NCBI RefSeq assembly: GCF_002215035.1
Contig: NZ_NKFP01000001.1
Coordinates: 679,501-743,500, forward strand
DNA length: 64,000 nucleotides
Source: Leptolyngbya ohadii IS1
Lineage (GTDB): Bacteria; Cyanobacteriota; Cyanobacteriia; Elainellales; Elainellaceae
Reading direction: 5' to 3'
The notes beneath the pieces are model-generated. The model saw only the letters and a program-made list of their open reading frames with translations. It searched no databases and was not told the origin of the DNA. Made by a program: the position numbers and the translations under genes. Within the stretch, counting starts at the first letter, position 1; the number at the start of each line of letters is the position of its first letter. This document shows positions 42,828-50,841 of the stretch, piece by piece.

Positions 42828-42932
42828 AAAGCTCAGGTCGGGGTTTCTTTGGGAACACTGCATTACTCTCGGAAAGAAACTAGCCTTCCAACCGTTCGAT
42901 TCCTTAATCTCATCAATCTGGAAAGATTTTCA

Positions 42933-45434
42933 CTATGAAGATTCTACCGATGCAAATACCCCCCTGAAGGTAATTTTCCGGAATAGAGGGTTGCAGTCAC
43001 AGCAATTGTCCTGGTAGAAGACGGATTCCTCATCGATCTGAACTTGCTCAAGTGCCATTCCGTGAATTTGAATGCGGCAGCGATCGTAGGCAAAAGCAAA
43101 TTCACCCTGCCCCTCGCGTATCAGTTCCAGACTATTCTCATTTCGGATCAGACGGAAGCAATCGGATCGGGACTCGCCATAGCCATCCCCTGCATCGCTG
43201 TAGAGAACACTTTCGGAACTGTCTGCCAGAGGTGGGTACAGGTGTAGCGTGAGTTGCTTGTCCTCTTCCATTGGCAACACGGTTCCCGCCTTCACCAAAA
43301 TTGGAATTTGTTCTAGCGGAGCAGGTAGCTCGACTTCAGATAAACCATTCAGCAGTTGATCGTCCCAGAAGTGGTACCAGTGCCCTTTGGGTAATGTTAC
43401 CGATCGCGATCGTTCCCCTTCTGCCAGTGCCGGACAGATTAGCAGGTTGTCACCCAGCAAAAAGGTATCGTCGATTCCCCACAGGTTAGCATCTGTTGGA
43501 TCAGCCCAAAACAGGGGACGCAGCAGCGGATAGCCTTTCTGACTCGATTCCCACGACAATGTATAGAAATAAGGCAACAGCTTGTAGCGCAGCTTGAGGA
43601 ACTGCCGCAGGATACTCAGATATGGTTCGCCGTAAGTCCAGGGGGCACGGTATTCGACATTGTTGGAGCAGTGCGATCGATAAAACGGAACAAACGTGGC
43701 AAGCTGAAACCAGCGCAAATAGAGTTCTGCACTGGGATTGCCCTGAAAACCGCCAATGTCTGGACCGGAATAGGGAATGCCCGATAATCCCAAATTCAGA
43801 ATCATTGGAATGGTGATTTTTAAGCAGTCCCAGGTGCACTGAATATCGCCCGTCCAGGTCCAGGCATATCGCTGAAGCCCAGCCCAGCCCGCCCGCGACA
43901 CAATAAACGGACGCAGATGGGGACGATAGCCGCACAGACTCTCATACGCCGCCTTCGCCTGAAGATAGCCATACACATTATGCGCTTCCCGATGATCACC
44001 GCCCCGCCCTTCCATCTCATGCAGGGTTGCCTTCGGCGGCAGAGATCGATCGCCCCAGGCAATAAAGGCGGCAGGCTCGTTCATATCATGCCAGAAGCCA
44101 GATACCCCTAAGTCAAGCAAATACTCATACTGACGACTCCACCAGTGACGCGCCTTTGGACTGGTAAAGTCCGGAAAAACACACCAGCCGGGCCACACCG
44201 GAGCCACCATTAACTTGCCATCGCGTCGCCGACAAAACAGGTTCAATAACTGCCCTTCTAGAAACAGATTGCTGTCTCGGCTATATCTAATACCAGGATT
44301 CAGGATAGTGATAAAGTGTACACCCTTGTCCAGCAGCGATCGCATAAAGCCCTGTGTGTTGGGAAACCGCTCTGGATCGATCGTAAAGGCGCGATTGCCC
44401 ACCTGCACGTCGATGTCCATGTGAACAGCACTCAGCGGCAAATCCAGTTCTTCAAATTGCTGAACCGTCTCCATCACAGCAGCTTCGGTGCGGTAGCCCC
44501 AGCGCGACTGGTGATAGCCCATTGCCCACTTTGGCGGAATCGGCGATCGTCCCGTCAGTTCCGTATAGCGTTCAATCATCTGCGCTGGTGTGCCCGCCGT
44601 GAAGTAGTAGCGCAATGCCCCTCCCTCAAAGGAAATCGTCGCAGTTTCCGCATACTTGAAGGTGGCATCAAAGGAATTCTCGTAGAAGACTAGATAGCAG
44701 CCTTCCCCATGCAAACTCATCTGTAAAGGAATGCAGAGATACATTGGGTCAGACCCCACGCCATACATCCCTGCCGCATCGTAGTTCCACATCCGGTAGG
44801 TGGGCGGCTCTAGCGTCATATCCTGCTGCTGTGTGCGTTCATCCTTCTTGTTTACTGGCTTGGGCGTGCGAAGATTCAGGGGAGCCGATCGCTCTCCCAG
44901 CCCATAGATATGCTCTTCCGGGCGCAGCTTGATTTGATGGCTCCAGCCCTCGCCCAAATGCTGGGGCGGCATTTCCTCCCGTAATACCTGTCCTGCTGCA
45001 TTGCTAAATTGAATGCTGCCATCGATCGCGACCTGCACGGTCAAATTGTCGCTGGCAATTATCCAACTTGACTCCGTTTGTTCTAGCTTGGTAGGAATGG
45101 TTTCCCAGTCCTGTTTGTGGATGGCGTAGGGAATTGGCAACAGACCCGGCTGCCAGGTCAAACGGACAAAATCAGCGGTGAGAAAATCTACTTCCAGGTC
45201 TGCCTGCTCGAAAAAAATCCTTGCACCTTGCTCCGTGGCTTCTGCCCGAATCAGCTTGCCGGGATGCTGGAAGGTCTCAGTGACCGGGGGAAGCGTCACT
45301 TCCTGTTCGAGCCGATCGCGCCGTCTGGAATAAAGATAGGCTTTAGGGGCATAGGTGAGATAGAACAGCGAACCGAGGAAGAACTTCCACCTGAGCGAGA
45401 GCTGCTTGAAAAAGGAGGGGTTCGCAAGAGACAT
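42933..45434 (-). CDS. Glycoside hydrolase family 31 (alpha-glucosidase-type)
   Basis: Hydrolyses or transfers alpha-glycosidic bonds at chain ends. 833 residues. Catalytic nucleophile Asp in GFWHDMNEPAAF near 448; acid/base Asp in WTWTGDIQCTWD near 528; family-typical HMDIDVQVGNRAFTIDPERF, PFYRSHCSNN and the C-terminal beta sheet domains with LLICPALAEGERSRSVTLP. No clear signal peptide, only a short hydrophobic stretch (FFLGSLFYLTYAP) near residues 18-30 that could be a membrane anchor. Substrate could be maltodextrin, glucosylglycerol-type or glycan trimmings; not decidable. It stands alone between repeats-rich gaps. Confidence 0.94.
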   Translation of the reverse strand: MSLANPSFFKQLSLRWKFFLGSLFYLTYAPKAYLYSRRRDRLEQEVTLPPVTETFQHPGKLIRAEATEQGARIFFEQADLEVDFLTADFVRLTWQPGLLPIPYAIHKQDWETIPTKLEQTESSWIIASDNLTVQVAIDGSIQFSNAAGQVLREEMPPQHLGEGWSHQIKLRPEEHIYGLGERSAPLNLRTPKPVNKKDERTQQQDMTLEPPTYRMWNYDAAGMYGVGSDPMYLCIPLQMSLHGEGCYLVFYENSFDATFKYAETATISFEGGALRYYFTAGTPAQMIERYTELTGRSPIPPKWAMGYHQSRWGYRTEAAVMETVQQFEELDLPLSAVHMDIDVQVGNRAFTIDPERFPNTQGFMRSLLDKGVHFITILNPGIRYSRDSNLFLEGQLLNLFCRRRDGKLMVAPVWPGWCVFPDFTSPKARHWWSRQYEYLLDLGVSGFWHDMNEPAAFIAWGDRSLPPKATLHEMEGRGGDHREAHNVYGYLQAKAAYESLCGYRPHLRPFIVSRAGWAGLQRYAWTWTGDIQCTWDCLKITIPMILNLGLSGIPYSGPDIGGFQGNPSAELYLRWFQLATFVPFYRSHCSNNVEYRAPWTYGEPYLSILRQFLKLRYKLLPYFYTLSWESSQKGYPLLRPLFWADPTDANLWGIDDTFLLGDNLLICPALAEGERSRSVTLPKGHWYHFWDDQLLNGLSEVELPAPLEQIPILVKAGTVLPMEEDKQLTLHLYPPLADSSESVLYSDAGDGYGESRSDCFRLIRNENSLELIREGQGEFAFAYDRCRIQIHGMALEQVQIDEESVFYQDNCCDCNPLFRKITFRGVFASVESS

Positions 45435-45752
45435 AGGAAAAGCCCTGGGAATCCTGGGAGGGTAGCTGAACTGAGCAATGGTAGTTCAAGGAACACTCAA
45501 TTTACCTAGATTTTGGCTTCTATCGGCATCAGTCCTGAGAAAGACCTAGCGGTAGCAAAAGAATTTTCCGCCTAATTTTCCGCCTAATTTTCCGCCTAAA
45601 TTCCCACTAAATTTTCACCGCGAGAATTAGACACTGGGCAATTGCTGCTTACCCAACCAGGCAGGCAGCAGTCTTTCTCACACCATGCCAATCTGCCTAG
45701 GAAAACAGCATGGAGCCAAAACGGATGGGGCGAGAGAGGAAGTTAAAGAAGT
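45435..45752. other. Intergenic gap with triple 12-bp repeat
   Basis: 318 bp upstream of the GH31 gene. It holds AATTTTCCGCCT three times in tandem at 45562-45597 and a degenerate fourth copy, plus a pair of inverted CAGGCAG / CTGCCTG words near 45658-45700 that might form a terminator for the small gene downstream. No coding frame is supported. Confidence 0.6.
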
Positions 45753-46010
45753 TCACCCGTCTACATATTCGGAGCGGCAGTCCGCAAACGTGATTGCCTC
45801 ACTGTCTAGAAAACCTGCGACTCCTTGCGGGTAACGCGAAGCGATCGCTATTTCCAAAACCATTTCGATCGGGTACTGCGTTTCCTGAGAGTGTGCCAGC
45901 AATGCTCGCTGGATGTGTTCCGGGAGAGCAGTCTGGAACATCTTGGCAGCAATCGGGCTAAGATGCTCGTCGCTTTGCTCAGGGGGTAGGGGTGTGCCAA
46001 CAGTTTGCAT
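45753..46010 (-). CDS. Small conserved protein of unknown function
   Basis: 85 residues, acidic, no membrane segment. The central part ALPEHIQRALLAHSQETQYP and IEMVLEIAIASRY, then GFLDSEAITFADCRSE, resembles short cyanobacterial proteins that I recall as conserved hypotheticals with a YPxExVLExAIAxFLDxEAxxFADC pattern. Predicted mostly helical. No partner gene is evident; the neighbour to the right is a transposase remnant. Confidence 0.6.
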   Translation of the reverse strand: MQTVGTPLPPEQSDEHLSPIAAKMFQTALPEHIQRALLAHSQETQYPIEMVLEIAIASRYPQGVAGFLDSEAITFADCRSEYVDG

Positions 46011-46166
46011 TAGTCCCCCGCAGGATATCTAGCGTTATAGGGTGGCTGCGCCGACTAACGGTACGCCTGGAGCAGAGTCGATGCGGGTCGTCACCCCAGT
46101 CCTTCCGAAGCCGTTCTGGACTCATAAAGTGTCAAAAGCGCCGCTGGAGTGCAATAAAGCTTCGAG

Positions 46167-46418
46167 GTGCGGGACAAATTTGCCCTTTCCCAGATGTACG
46201 GGCTGATTGCCTTGACGATGCTGTTTCTCGTCCTGCAAGGAGCGAATGTGGTGGCATCGGGTCAGCGGCGGCAAGTCGATGTGCACTGGAATCGCGGCAT
46301 GAGTTATCTCAAGCTCGGCTGGAATTGGATTCGCCTTGCCAGCACCCAGCAGTGGAAGATTCAGGTTTATCCGTTTAAAAACCTATTAAATAAAGCTCTA
46401 AGTCTTAATAACAAGTAG
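46167..46418 (+). pseudogene. Probable C-terminal remnant of a transposase
   Basis: The frame encodes LIALTMLFLVLQGANVVASG then QRRQVDVHWNRGMSYLKLGW and NWIRLA. The pattern GxRRxVDxHWxRGxSYxxxGWxW matches the C-terminal end of IS4-like transposases as I remember them. No catalytic domain precedes it in any frame, so this would be a relic. A genuine small membrane protein is the alternative. Confidence 0.45.
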
Positions 46419-46431
46419 ACCTGTACGCACC

Positions 46432-46473
46432 AAAAATCAGTCTCCCTACCTCTCTCTGGGGAAACTGATTTTT
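46432..46473. terminator. Strong A/T-flanked hairpin, probable bidirectional terminator
   Basis: AAAAATCAGTCTCCC (46432-46446) pairs with GGGAAACTGATTTTT (46459-46473) with one mismatch, leaving a 12-nt loop. The A and T runs at the two ends serve as U tracts in either direction. It sits between the transposase remnant and the convergent SSB-like gene, so it should stop transcription from both sides. Confidence 0.8.
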
Positions 46474-46502
46474 CGGTTCAAGAATTTCCCGTAAGAACTG
46501 AT

Positions 46503-47045
46503 CTAAATCGGAGAGGTTGCAGATGCAGCAGACTTAGCCGCTCTTGCAGATCGAGAAGCAGCTCGAGGCGCAGCAAGTGCAGCAGGCGCTACAAGTTCAG
46601 GGGCAGCTTCAGGCGCAGGTTCAGCTACCGCTGTATCGGTTACGGTACCCTCTTCTGCTGGCAAAGCCGTCACTGTCTCAACTGAAGCTGCAAGATCTGA
46701 CGAAGATGTGCCGATCGCCGCCTGATGCTCGCTTAATGTTGTGACCTGAGAAACCAGAATTTCAACGGCACGCTCTTTGTACTTCCCCCCTTCTTTCTCA
46801 ACGGTATGGGTGGAGAGCGTACCCACCACAAAAATGCCTTCGCCCTTTCTGACGTTTGCCAGGGCTTCAAATGTGCCGCCCTCGCGCTCAGCGCTGCCCC
46901 ATGCCAGCAGGGGAACGATACCCATTGCTTTTCCCTCGGCATCAAAGATCTGCATCCAGGCTTTTGATAACTTCTTGCTGGGGTCTTCTAGACGTTCAAC
47001 TCGCCCTTCTGCGTAAACCTGCCCAGACAATGTAATCGAGTTCAT
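46503..47045 (-). CDS. OB-fold single-stranded-DNA-binding-like protein with Ala-rich tail
   Basis: 180 residues. The first ~105 residues look like an SSB OB fold: MNSITLSGQVYAEGRVERLE, AWMQIFDAEGKAMGIVPLLA, WGSAEREGG, VRKGEGIFVVGTLSTH and KYKERAVEILVSQV. The rest is an Ala/Pro/Glu-rich tail ending RAAKSAASATSPI, without the acidic DDDIPF-type tip of bacterial SSBs. It lies 98 bp downstream of a second SSB on the same strand. It could be a specialised paralogue (cyanobacteria carry more than one SSB-like gene). Function in replication or repair is inferred only from the fold. Confidence 0.72.
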   Translation of the reverse strand: MNSITLSGQVYAEGRVERLEDPSKKLSKAWMQIFDAEGKAMGIVPLLAWGSAEREGGTFEALANVRKGEGIFVVGTLSTHTVEKEGGKYKERAVEILVSQVTTLSEHQAAIGTSSSDLAASVETVTALPAEEGTVTDTAVAEPAPEAAPELVAPAALAAPRAASRSARAAKSAASATSPI

Positions 47046-47143
47046 AAAATAAGTCCTTGCACAGTGAATCCATACTCAAATCGCGATCCGACAATCCATT
47101 CGTTAACTTAATGCTTTGGTTAACCGCTAACCAAAAACTTTGG

Positions 47144-47503
47144 TTAAAACTCTTCGTCTACTGGACTGCTTGATCCATCGTTGTCACGCTTAGCGCCCAG
47201 CAGTTCCAGGCGAGCGGCTCGAATAACGGGAGCAGAGCGATCAGCACCTGTTGCCCGGTCGTTCCATCGGTCAAACCGCAATGCCCCCTGAATTCCAACC
47301 TGCGAACCTTTCCGCACATAATTCGCAGCCACTTCAGCCGTCTTGCCCCAGATCTCGATCGTGAACCAATCGGGTTCATCCTCCCGTCGCCGCCGGTTCA
47401 CAGCTAGCGAAAACTTCGTTACTACACTACCTGACTCGAAGTACTTGACCTCTGGGTCACGTCCAACGCGACCGACTAAATTAACCACATTGAGAGAAGT
47501 CAT
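47144..47503 (-). CDS. ssb: Single-stranded DNA-binding protein
   Basis: 119 residues, matching the short SSB of cyanobacteria. Motifs: MTSLNVVNLVGRVGRDPEVK at the start, VVTKFSLAVNRRRRED, PDWFTIEIWGKTAEVAANYV and KGSQVGIQGALRFDRW. The C-terminus SSPVDEEF is acidic with a terminal Phe, as needed to recruit partner proteins. It binds ssDNA in replication, repair and recombination. Upstream of the SSB-like paralogue and possibly co-transcribed. Confidence 0.93.
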   Translation of the reverse strand: MTSLNVVNLVGRVGRDPEVKYFESGSVVTKFSLAVNRRRREDEPDWFTIEIWGKTAEVAANYVRKGSQVGIQGALRFDRWNDRATGADRSAPVIRAARLELLGAKRDNDGSSSPVDEEF

Positions 47504-47580
47504 TTTTTACCCGCACTGCCTTGAATGTTAAGGGTTAGAAACACAGTACGTCGGTATTAAAAAGCTCTGCAATGAGAAAC

Positions 47581-48044
47581 TTACGGAACCCGTGTCGTTT
47601 TGCATATATGCAGGTACGAGTATTCCGCAAGAGACATCATCAGCCAATGGCTCACAATCACGGATGAAAGTGGTAGGGTCACAGAAGCTGGTTTAGAGGT
47701 CTCATTGGAATTAGTGCCCATAGCCTGAGCAGGAGACTGACCGCACCCGCCCTTGAGACAACTCTCTGTGTCAAATCTTAAGGAGCAGATCGTAACGCTG
47801 GTTTTACTCCGGTGTCTAACTAAGACAGACCATCCACTGGCTGTTTCTTCTGTGTCTATTTCGTCAACTGCCTGTTCTGTAAAATAGTTCAGTAAGCGTT
47901 CAGACCAAATTTGAAGTTGCCGCTGAAGCATCTTTCCTTCTCGGCGCAATTGCTTCAGGTCTGGAGAGGCTAGCTCATCTAAAACTGATTTGAGGTACTC
48001 TAAAATTTCTTCAAGCTGAGTACATCATTGTAGGGTGAAGACAT
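47581..48044 (-). pseudogene. Frameshifted small coiled-coil gene
   Basis: An ATG at 48044 with GAGAGG 6 nt upstream starts MSSPYNDV, then the frame runs into a stop. One base later the next frame continues without interruption as TQLEEILEYLKSVLDELASP, DLKQLRREGKMLQRQLQIWS, ERLLNYFTEQ and on to 47581. Inserting one A after GATGT would join MSSPYNDV to TQLEE. The joined product would be about 150 residues, with an N-terminal coiled coil and a C-terminal Ser/Thr-rich part. Either a recent frameshift, a sequencing error, or translation from an internal TTG at 47949. No family recognised. Confidence 0.55.
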
Positions 48045-48187
48045 GGCAAACCTCTCAGATTGGACTGGCTTACTCCCTATCCTACGTCCTAACCAAACCT
48101 TCACTTGCTATAATCCAGTTTTTTGAAGATTATAGTTTCCGTGGCTACCTAAACCCGTTAGTGCATCCTCTCACATTTCCTTGACCT

Positions 48188-49222
48188 ATGGCATCGTCTC
48201 GGTCATCTACTCCCCCGCTTATGGGGATTCACGAAGTCGGTATCGGTGTACCTGATTTAGATGCTGCGATCGAATATTGGCAGCAGTTTGGATATCGGGT
48301 GGGGAAAGCTGGGAGGCTTGCCGCAGAAGCTGCTCAAGCACTGTATCAGGTTGATTCGGATCTGCTCTCCGTTCGGCTTTTGCATCAAACTGCCGATCAT
48401 GGATTAATTCGTCTCATGCAGTGGGAGCAGCCCCGTAATGAAGGGCTAGGCATCGGCTCGATGAAGGTGAGGGGAAACCGCTGGGCAACAACCATGACAG
48501 CGGATATTTTAACAATCCTCAATCAGGCGGAAGAAGCCGATCGAGCGGGATTGCCCGTTCGCTACACTATGCCGCACTGGGAAATTATCTACAACAAAGA
48601 GCGCAAGATGCGTCCGTTTATCGATCCGGCGATCGGTGTGCGGGAAATGCTGTTGCTTCAGCCTTTTGCGAGGCAGGTGCTCTTTCAGCGCTTCGGATAT
48701 ACCCTGCCGCACTACGGAGACATTAACGACCAGGGAACCTTTAAGGCGAGCCAAATTACCCACATGGGAATGGTGGTTCAGGACGACAGTAAGAAAACCC
48801 TCGAATTCTATGAAGAGGTCCTGGGACTACTGCGTGTGCGGGATGACGTGGAAACCACCTATGAGTCATCACAGGCAGGACGGCAGATATTTGATTTGCA
48901 GCCGGGTGAGAAGTTTTTTGTGACTGCCTTTGATGATCCGCGATCGTCCGTGACGGATTGGCAGGCGGCGCGGTCGGGCAGACTGTACATCGTACGATTT
49001 CCAGAGGCGCAAACGGTACCCGCCCAGTTCGACAGGACGCAGCCCGGATGCCTAGGAATCTCCCTCTACACTTATCAGGTGAGCGACCTTACCGCGTATC
49101 GCGATCGAATTCAGTCGAGTTCTGCTCAAGCGATCACAGAGATTGGTGTGAATGAGTTTGGCGATCGAAGTTTTTCGTTCACCGCTCCGGATGGCTATTT
49201 TTGGACGCTGATTGAAGGTTAG
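48188..49222 (+). CDS. VOC-superfamily protein with two glyoxalase/dioxygenase domains
   Basis: 344 residues in two similar halves. First half opens GIHEVGIGVPDLDAAIEYWQ near 15-34; second half opens QITHMGMVVQDDSKKTLEFY near 190-209 and ends FGDRSFSFTAPDGYFWTLIE. His in the first position of each half and a late Glu (LIEG) fit metal-ligand positions of the VOC fold. Members include glyoxalases, ring-cleaving dioxygenases and binding proteins; the reaction cannot be assigned. Flanked by the frameshifted gene and by repeat-bearing sequence; no operon partner. Confidence 0.8.
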   Translation: MASSRSSTPPLMGIHEVGIGVPDLDAAIEYWQQFGYRVGKAGRLAAEAAQALYQVDSDLLSVRLLHQTADHGLIRLMQWEQPRNEGLGIGSMKVRGNRWATTMTADILTILNQAEEADRAGLPVRYTMPHWEIIYNKERKMRPFIDPAIGVREMLLLQPFARQVLFQRFGYTLPHYGDINDQGTFKASQITHMGMVVQDDSKKTLEFYEEVLGLLRVRDDVETTYESSQAGRQIFDLQPGEKFFVTAFDDPRSSVTDWQAARSGRLYIVRFPEAQTVPAQFDRTQPGCLGISLYTYQVSDLTAYRDRIQSSSAQAITEIGVNEFGDRSFSFTAPDGYFWTLIEG

Positions 49223-49357
49223 GAAGAGGGTTAAAAATCGGTGCCGGAATGGGAAAGGTTTCTCCCGCCAGGTTAAGCGTCAAAATGCTCCTGAAAGTAG
49301 AGCCAGGAGGTCATATCTTCGCCATCCAGGGGCGCGTCTGGTGCCTGACGATAGAGC

Positions 49358-49443
49358 TAGAATGTATTAGACGGTATGCCGTAACGCTATCAAAGTGAAG
49401 CCTCAGAAAATTCATGCGTTATGCTTTGCTAGCGCATCCTACG
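49358..49443. repeat. Palindromic repeat remnants
   Basis: TGCGTTA-TGCTTTGC-TAGCGCA (49415-49436) forms an imperfect hairpin, followed by TCCTACG. The text resembles dispersed palindromic repeats of cyanobacterial intergenic regions with the GCGTTA...TAACGC theme. A second piece, GTATGCCGTAACGCTATC, lies at 49374-49391. Confidence 0.4.
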
Positions 49444-49458
49444 AAGATAACTCTTTAA

Positions 49459-49676
49459 TGCTGCCGAAGAACTTAAAGAGGAAAAACGTTTTTCTCAAGT
49501 TTTACAACGCTGACATCAATGTCACTCCATCTAATGCTAGAATTCACAGTCAATCTTCTCAGCAACCTTCTCGGAATTCTCCTGAAATCAAGTTTTTAGA
49601 CGGTCGAGCAATGTTGTTGCAATTCCTTTTACAGAATCAAGAATTGAATCAAACACTCACTCCAGTAACTTCATAA
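49459..49676 (+). CDS. Doubtful short hypothetical protein
   Basis: An ATG at 49459 opens 72 codons (MLPKNLKRKNVFLKFYNADI ... LNQTLTPVTS). Composition is not excluded for a protein but there is no clear Shine-Dalgarno, no recognised motif, and the frame begins upstream inside the palindromic repeat. Listed because the 49223-49730 gap holds nothing better. Confidence 0.2.
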
Positions 49677-49730
49677 GGATGATTCTAAAGAAATTGAATG
49701 TTCAGAAGCGCCAACATTGCTTAAATTAAT

Positions 49731-50786
49731 ATGAAAAATTCTGACGAGAAGAGGACTGATCCAGAGCTATCTTACAAAGTGTTAGCACTGCAAGTCACCT
49801 GTCATGCTGTCAATCAGAGTTCCGATCGGCAGGAAGCCCGATTACTTATGCAGGGCGCGATCGATCGGCTAGGACAGCAAATTGCTGCGAGTCTTGCCTT
49901 TATTGGGTCTGGCTGTCGTTTAGTTCTGCTGCCAGAGTATTTTTTGACGGGATTTCCGATGGGCGAGGCTCTAGAGGATTGGGCAGAAAAAGCCTGTTTG
50001 GAGATGGCAGGCGCAGAATATGAGGCACTGGGAGCAATTGCCCAAAAGCATCGAATTTTTCTGGCGGGTAATGCCTATGAAGTTGATCCCCATTTCCCAG
50101 GACTGTACTTTCAAGCCTGTTTTGCGATCGATCCTGCGGGGTCAATAGTTTTGCGCTACCGTCGGCTCAATTCCCTCTTTGCCCCAACGCCTCACGATGT
50201 TTGGGATCGATACCTTGAGCATTATGGGCTGGATGGTATTTTTCCGGTTGCCAGAACTGAAATTGGGAATTTGGCAGCGGTTGCGTCGGATGAAATTTTG
50301 TTCCCGGAGGTGGCTCGCTGTTTAGCCATGCGGGGGGCGGAGGTGCTGCTCCATCCAACTTCGGAGGTGTACGGGCAACCGCGATCGCCCAAGGACGCCG
50401 CTAAAATCAGCCGTGCCGTTGAGAATATGATGTATGTGGTTTCAGCAAATACGGCGGGAATTGCGAATAGTGCGATTCCGATCGCCTCGGTGGATGGGGG
50501 GTCAAAAATTGTGGATTACCGGGGATTGGTGCTAGCCGAAACGGGAGCCGGGGAAAGCATGGCAGCCTTTGCAGAGGTTGATCTGGCTGCGCTGCGGCGA
50601 TACCGTCGGCAACCGGGATTAATGAACACACTTTCGCGTCAACGATTTGATGCCTATGCGGAAAGCTATCGCGATTCTCAGTTCTATCCTCGCAATACGA
50701 TGCTGAACGGTTCAATTGAGCGTAAACATTTTATTCACACTCAGCTTGCTACGATTGAGCGTTTAGCGCAGCAGGGAATTATCTAA
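49731..50786 (+). CDS. Nitrilase-fold (carbon-nitrogen hydrolase-like) protein lacking the catalytic Cys
   Basis: 351 residues with a nitrilase-superfamily frame: catalytic-type Glu in VLLPEYFLTGFPMGEALE near 67, GAIAQKHRIFLAGNAYEVD, and LFPEVARCLAMRGAEVLLHP near 190-209. Two triad positions are changed: the usual Lys segment reads RYRRLNSLF, and the Cys elbow (normally xCxE/xCYD before FPE) reads VASDEILFPE, giving Ser. So it may be inactive, use Ser, or be a binding protein. It begins the 49.7-57.6 kb metabolic cluster and is 55 bp before an aldehyde dehydrogenase gene. A hydantoinase-type amidohydrolase downstream would make an N-carbamoylase partner sensible, if active. Confidence 0.82.
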   Translation: MKNSDEKRTDPELSYKVLALQVTCHAVNQSSDRQEARLLMQGAIDRLGQQIAASLAFIGSGCRLVLLPEYFLTGFPMGEALEDWAEKACLEMAGAEYEALGAIAQKHRIFLAGNAYEVDPHFPGLYFQACFAIDPAGSIVLRYRRLNSLFAPTPHDVWDRYLEHYGLDGIFPVARTEIGNLAAVASDEILFPEVARCLAMRGAEVLLHPTSEVYGQPRSPKDAAKISRAVENMMYVVSANTAGIANSAIPIASVDGGSKIVDYRGLVLAETGAGESMAAFAEVDLAALRRYRRQPGLMNTLSRQRFDAYAESYRDSQFYPRNTMLNGSIERKHFIHTQLATIERLAQQGII

Positions 50787-50841
50787 ATTGAACGTGGATT
50801 GAACGGCAGGCACTTGAATTTCCCGCTGGAGGACTTGCATC

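Noticed and set aside
3969-45597. Possible CRISPR arrays at the tandem-repeat sites
   Set aside because: Units are 12-15 bp, directly adjacent, with no unique spacers.
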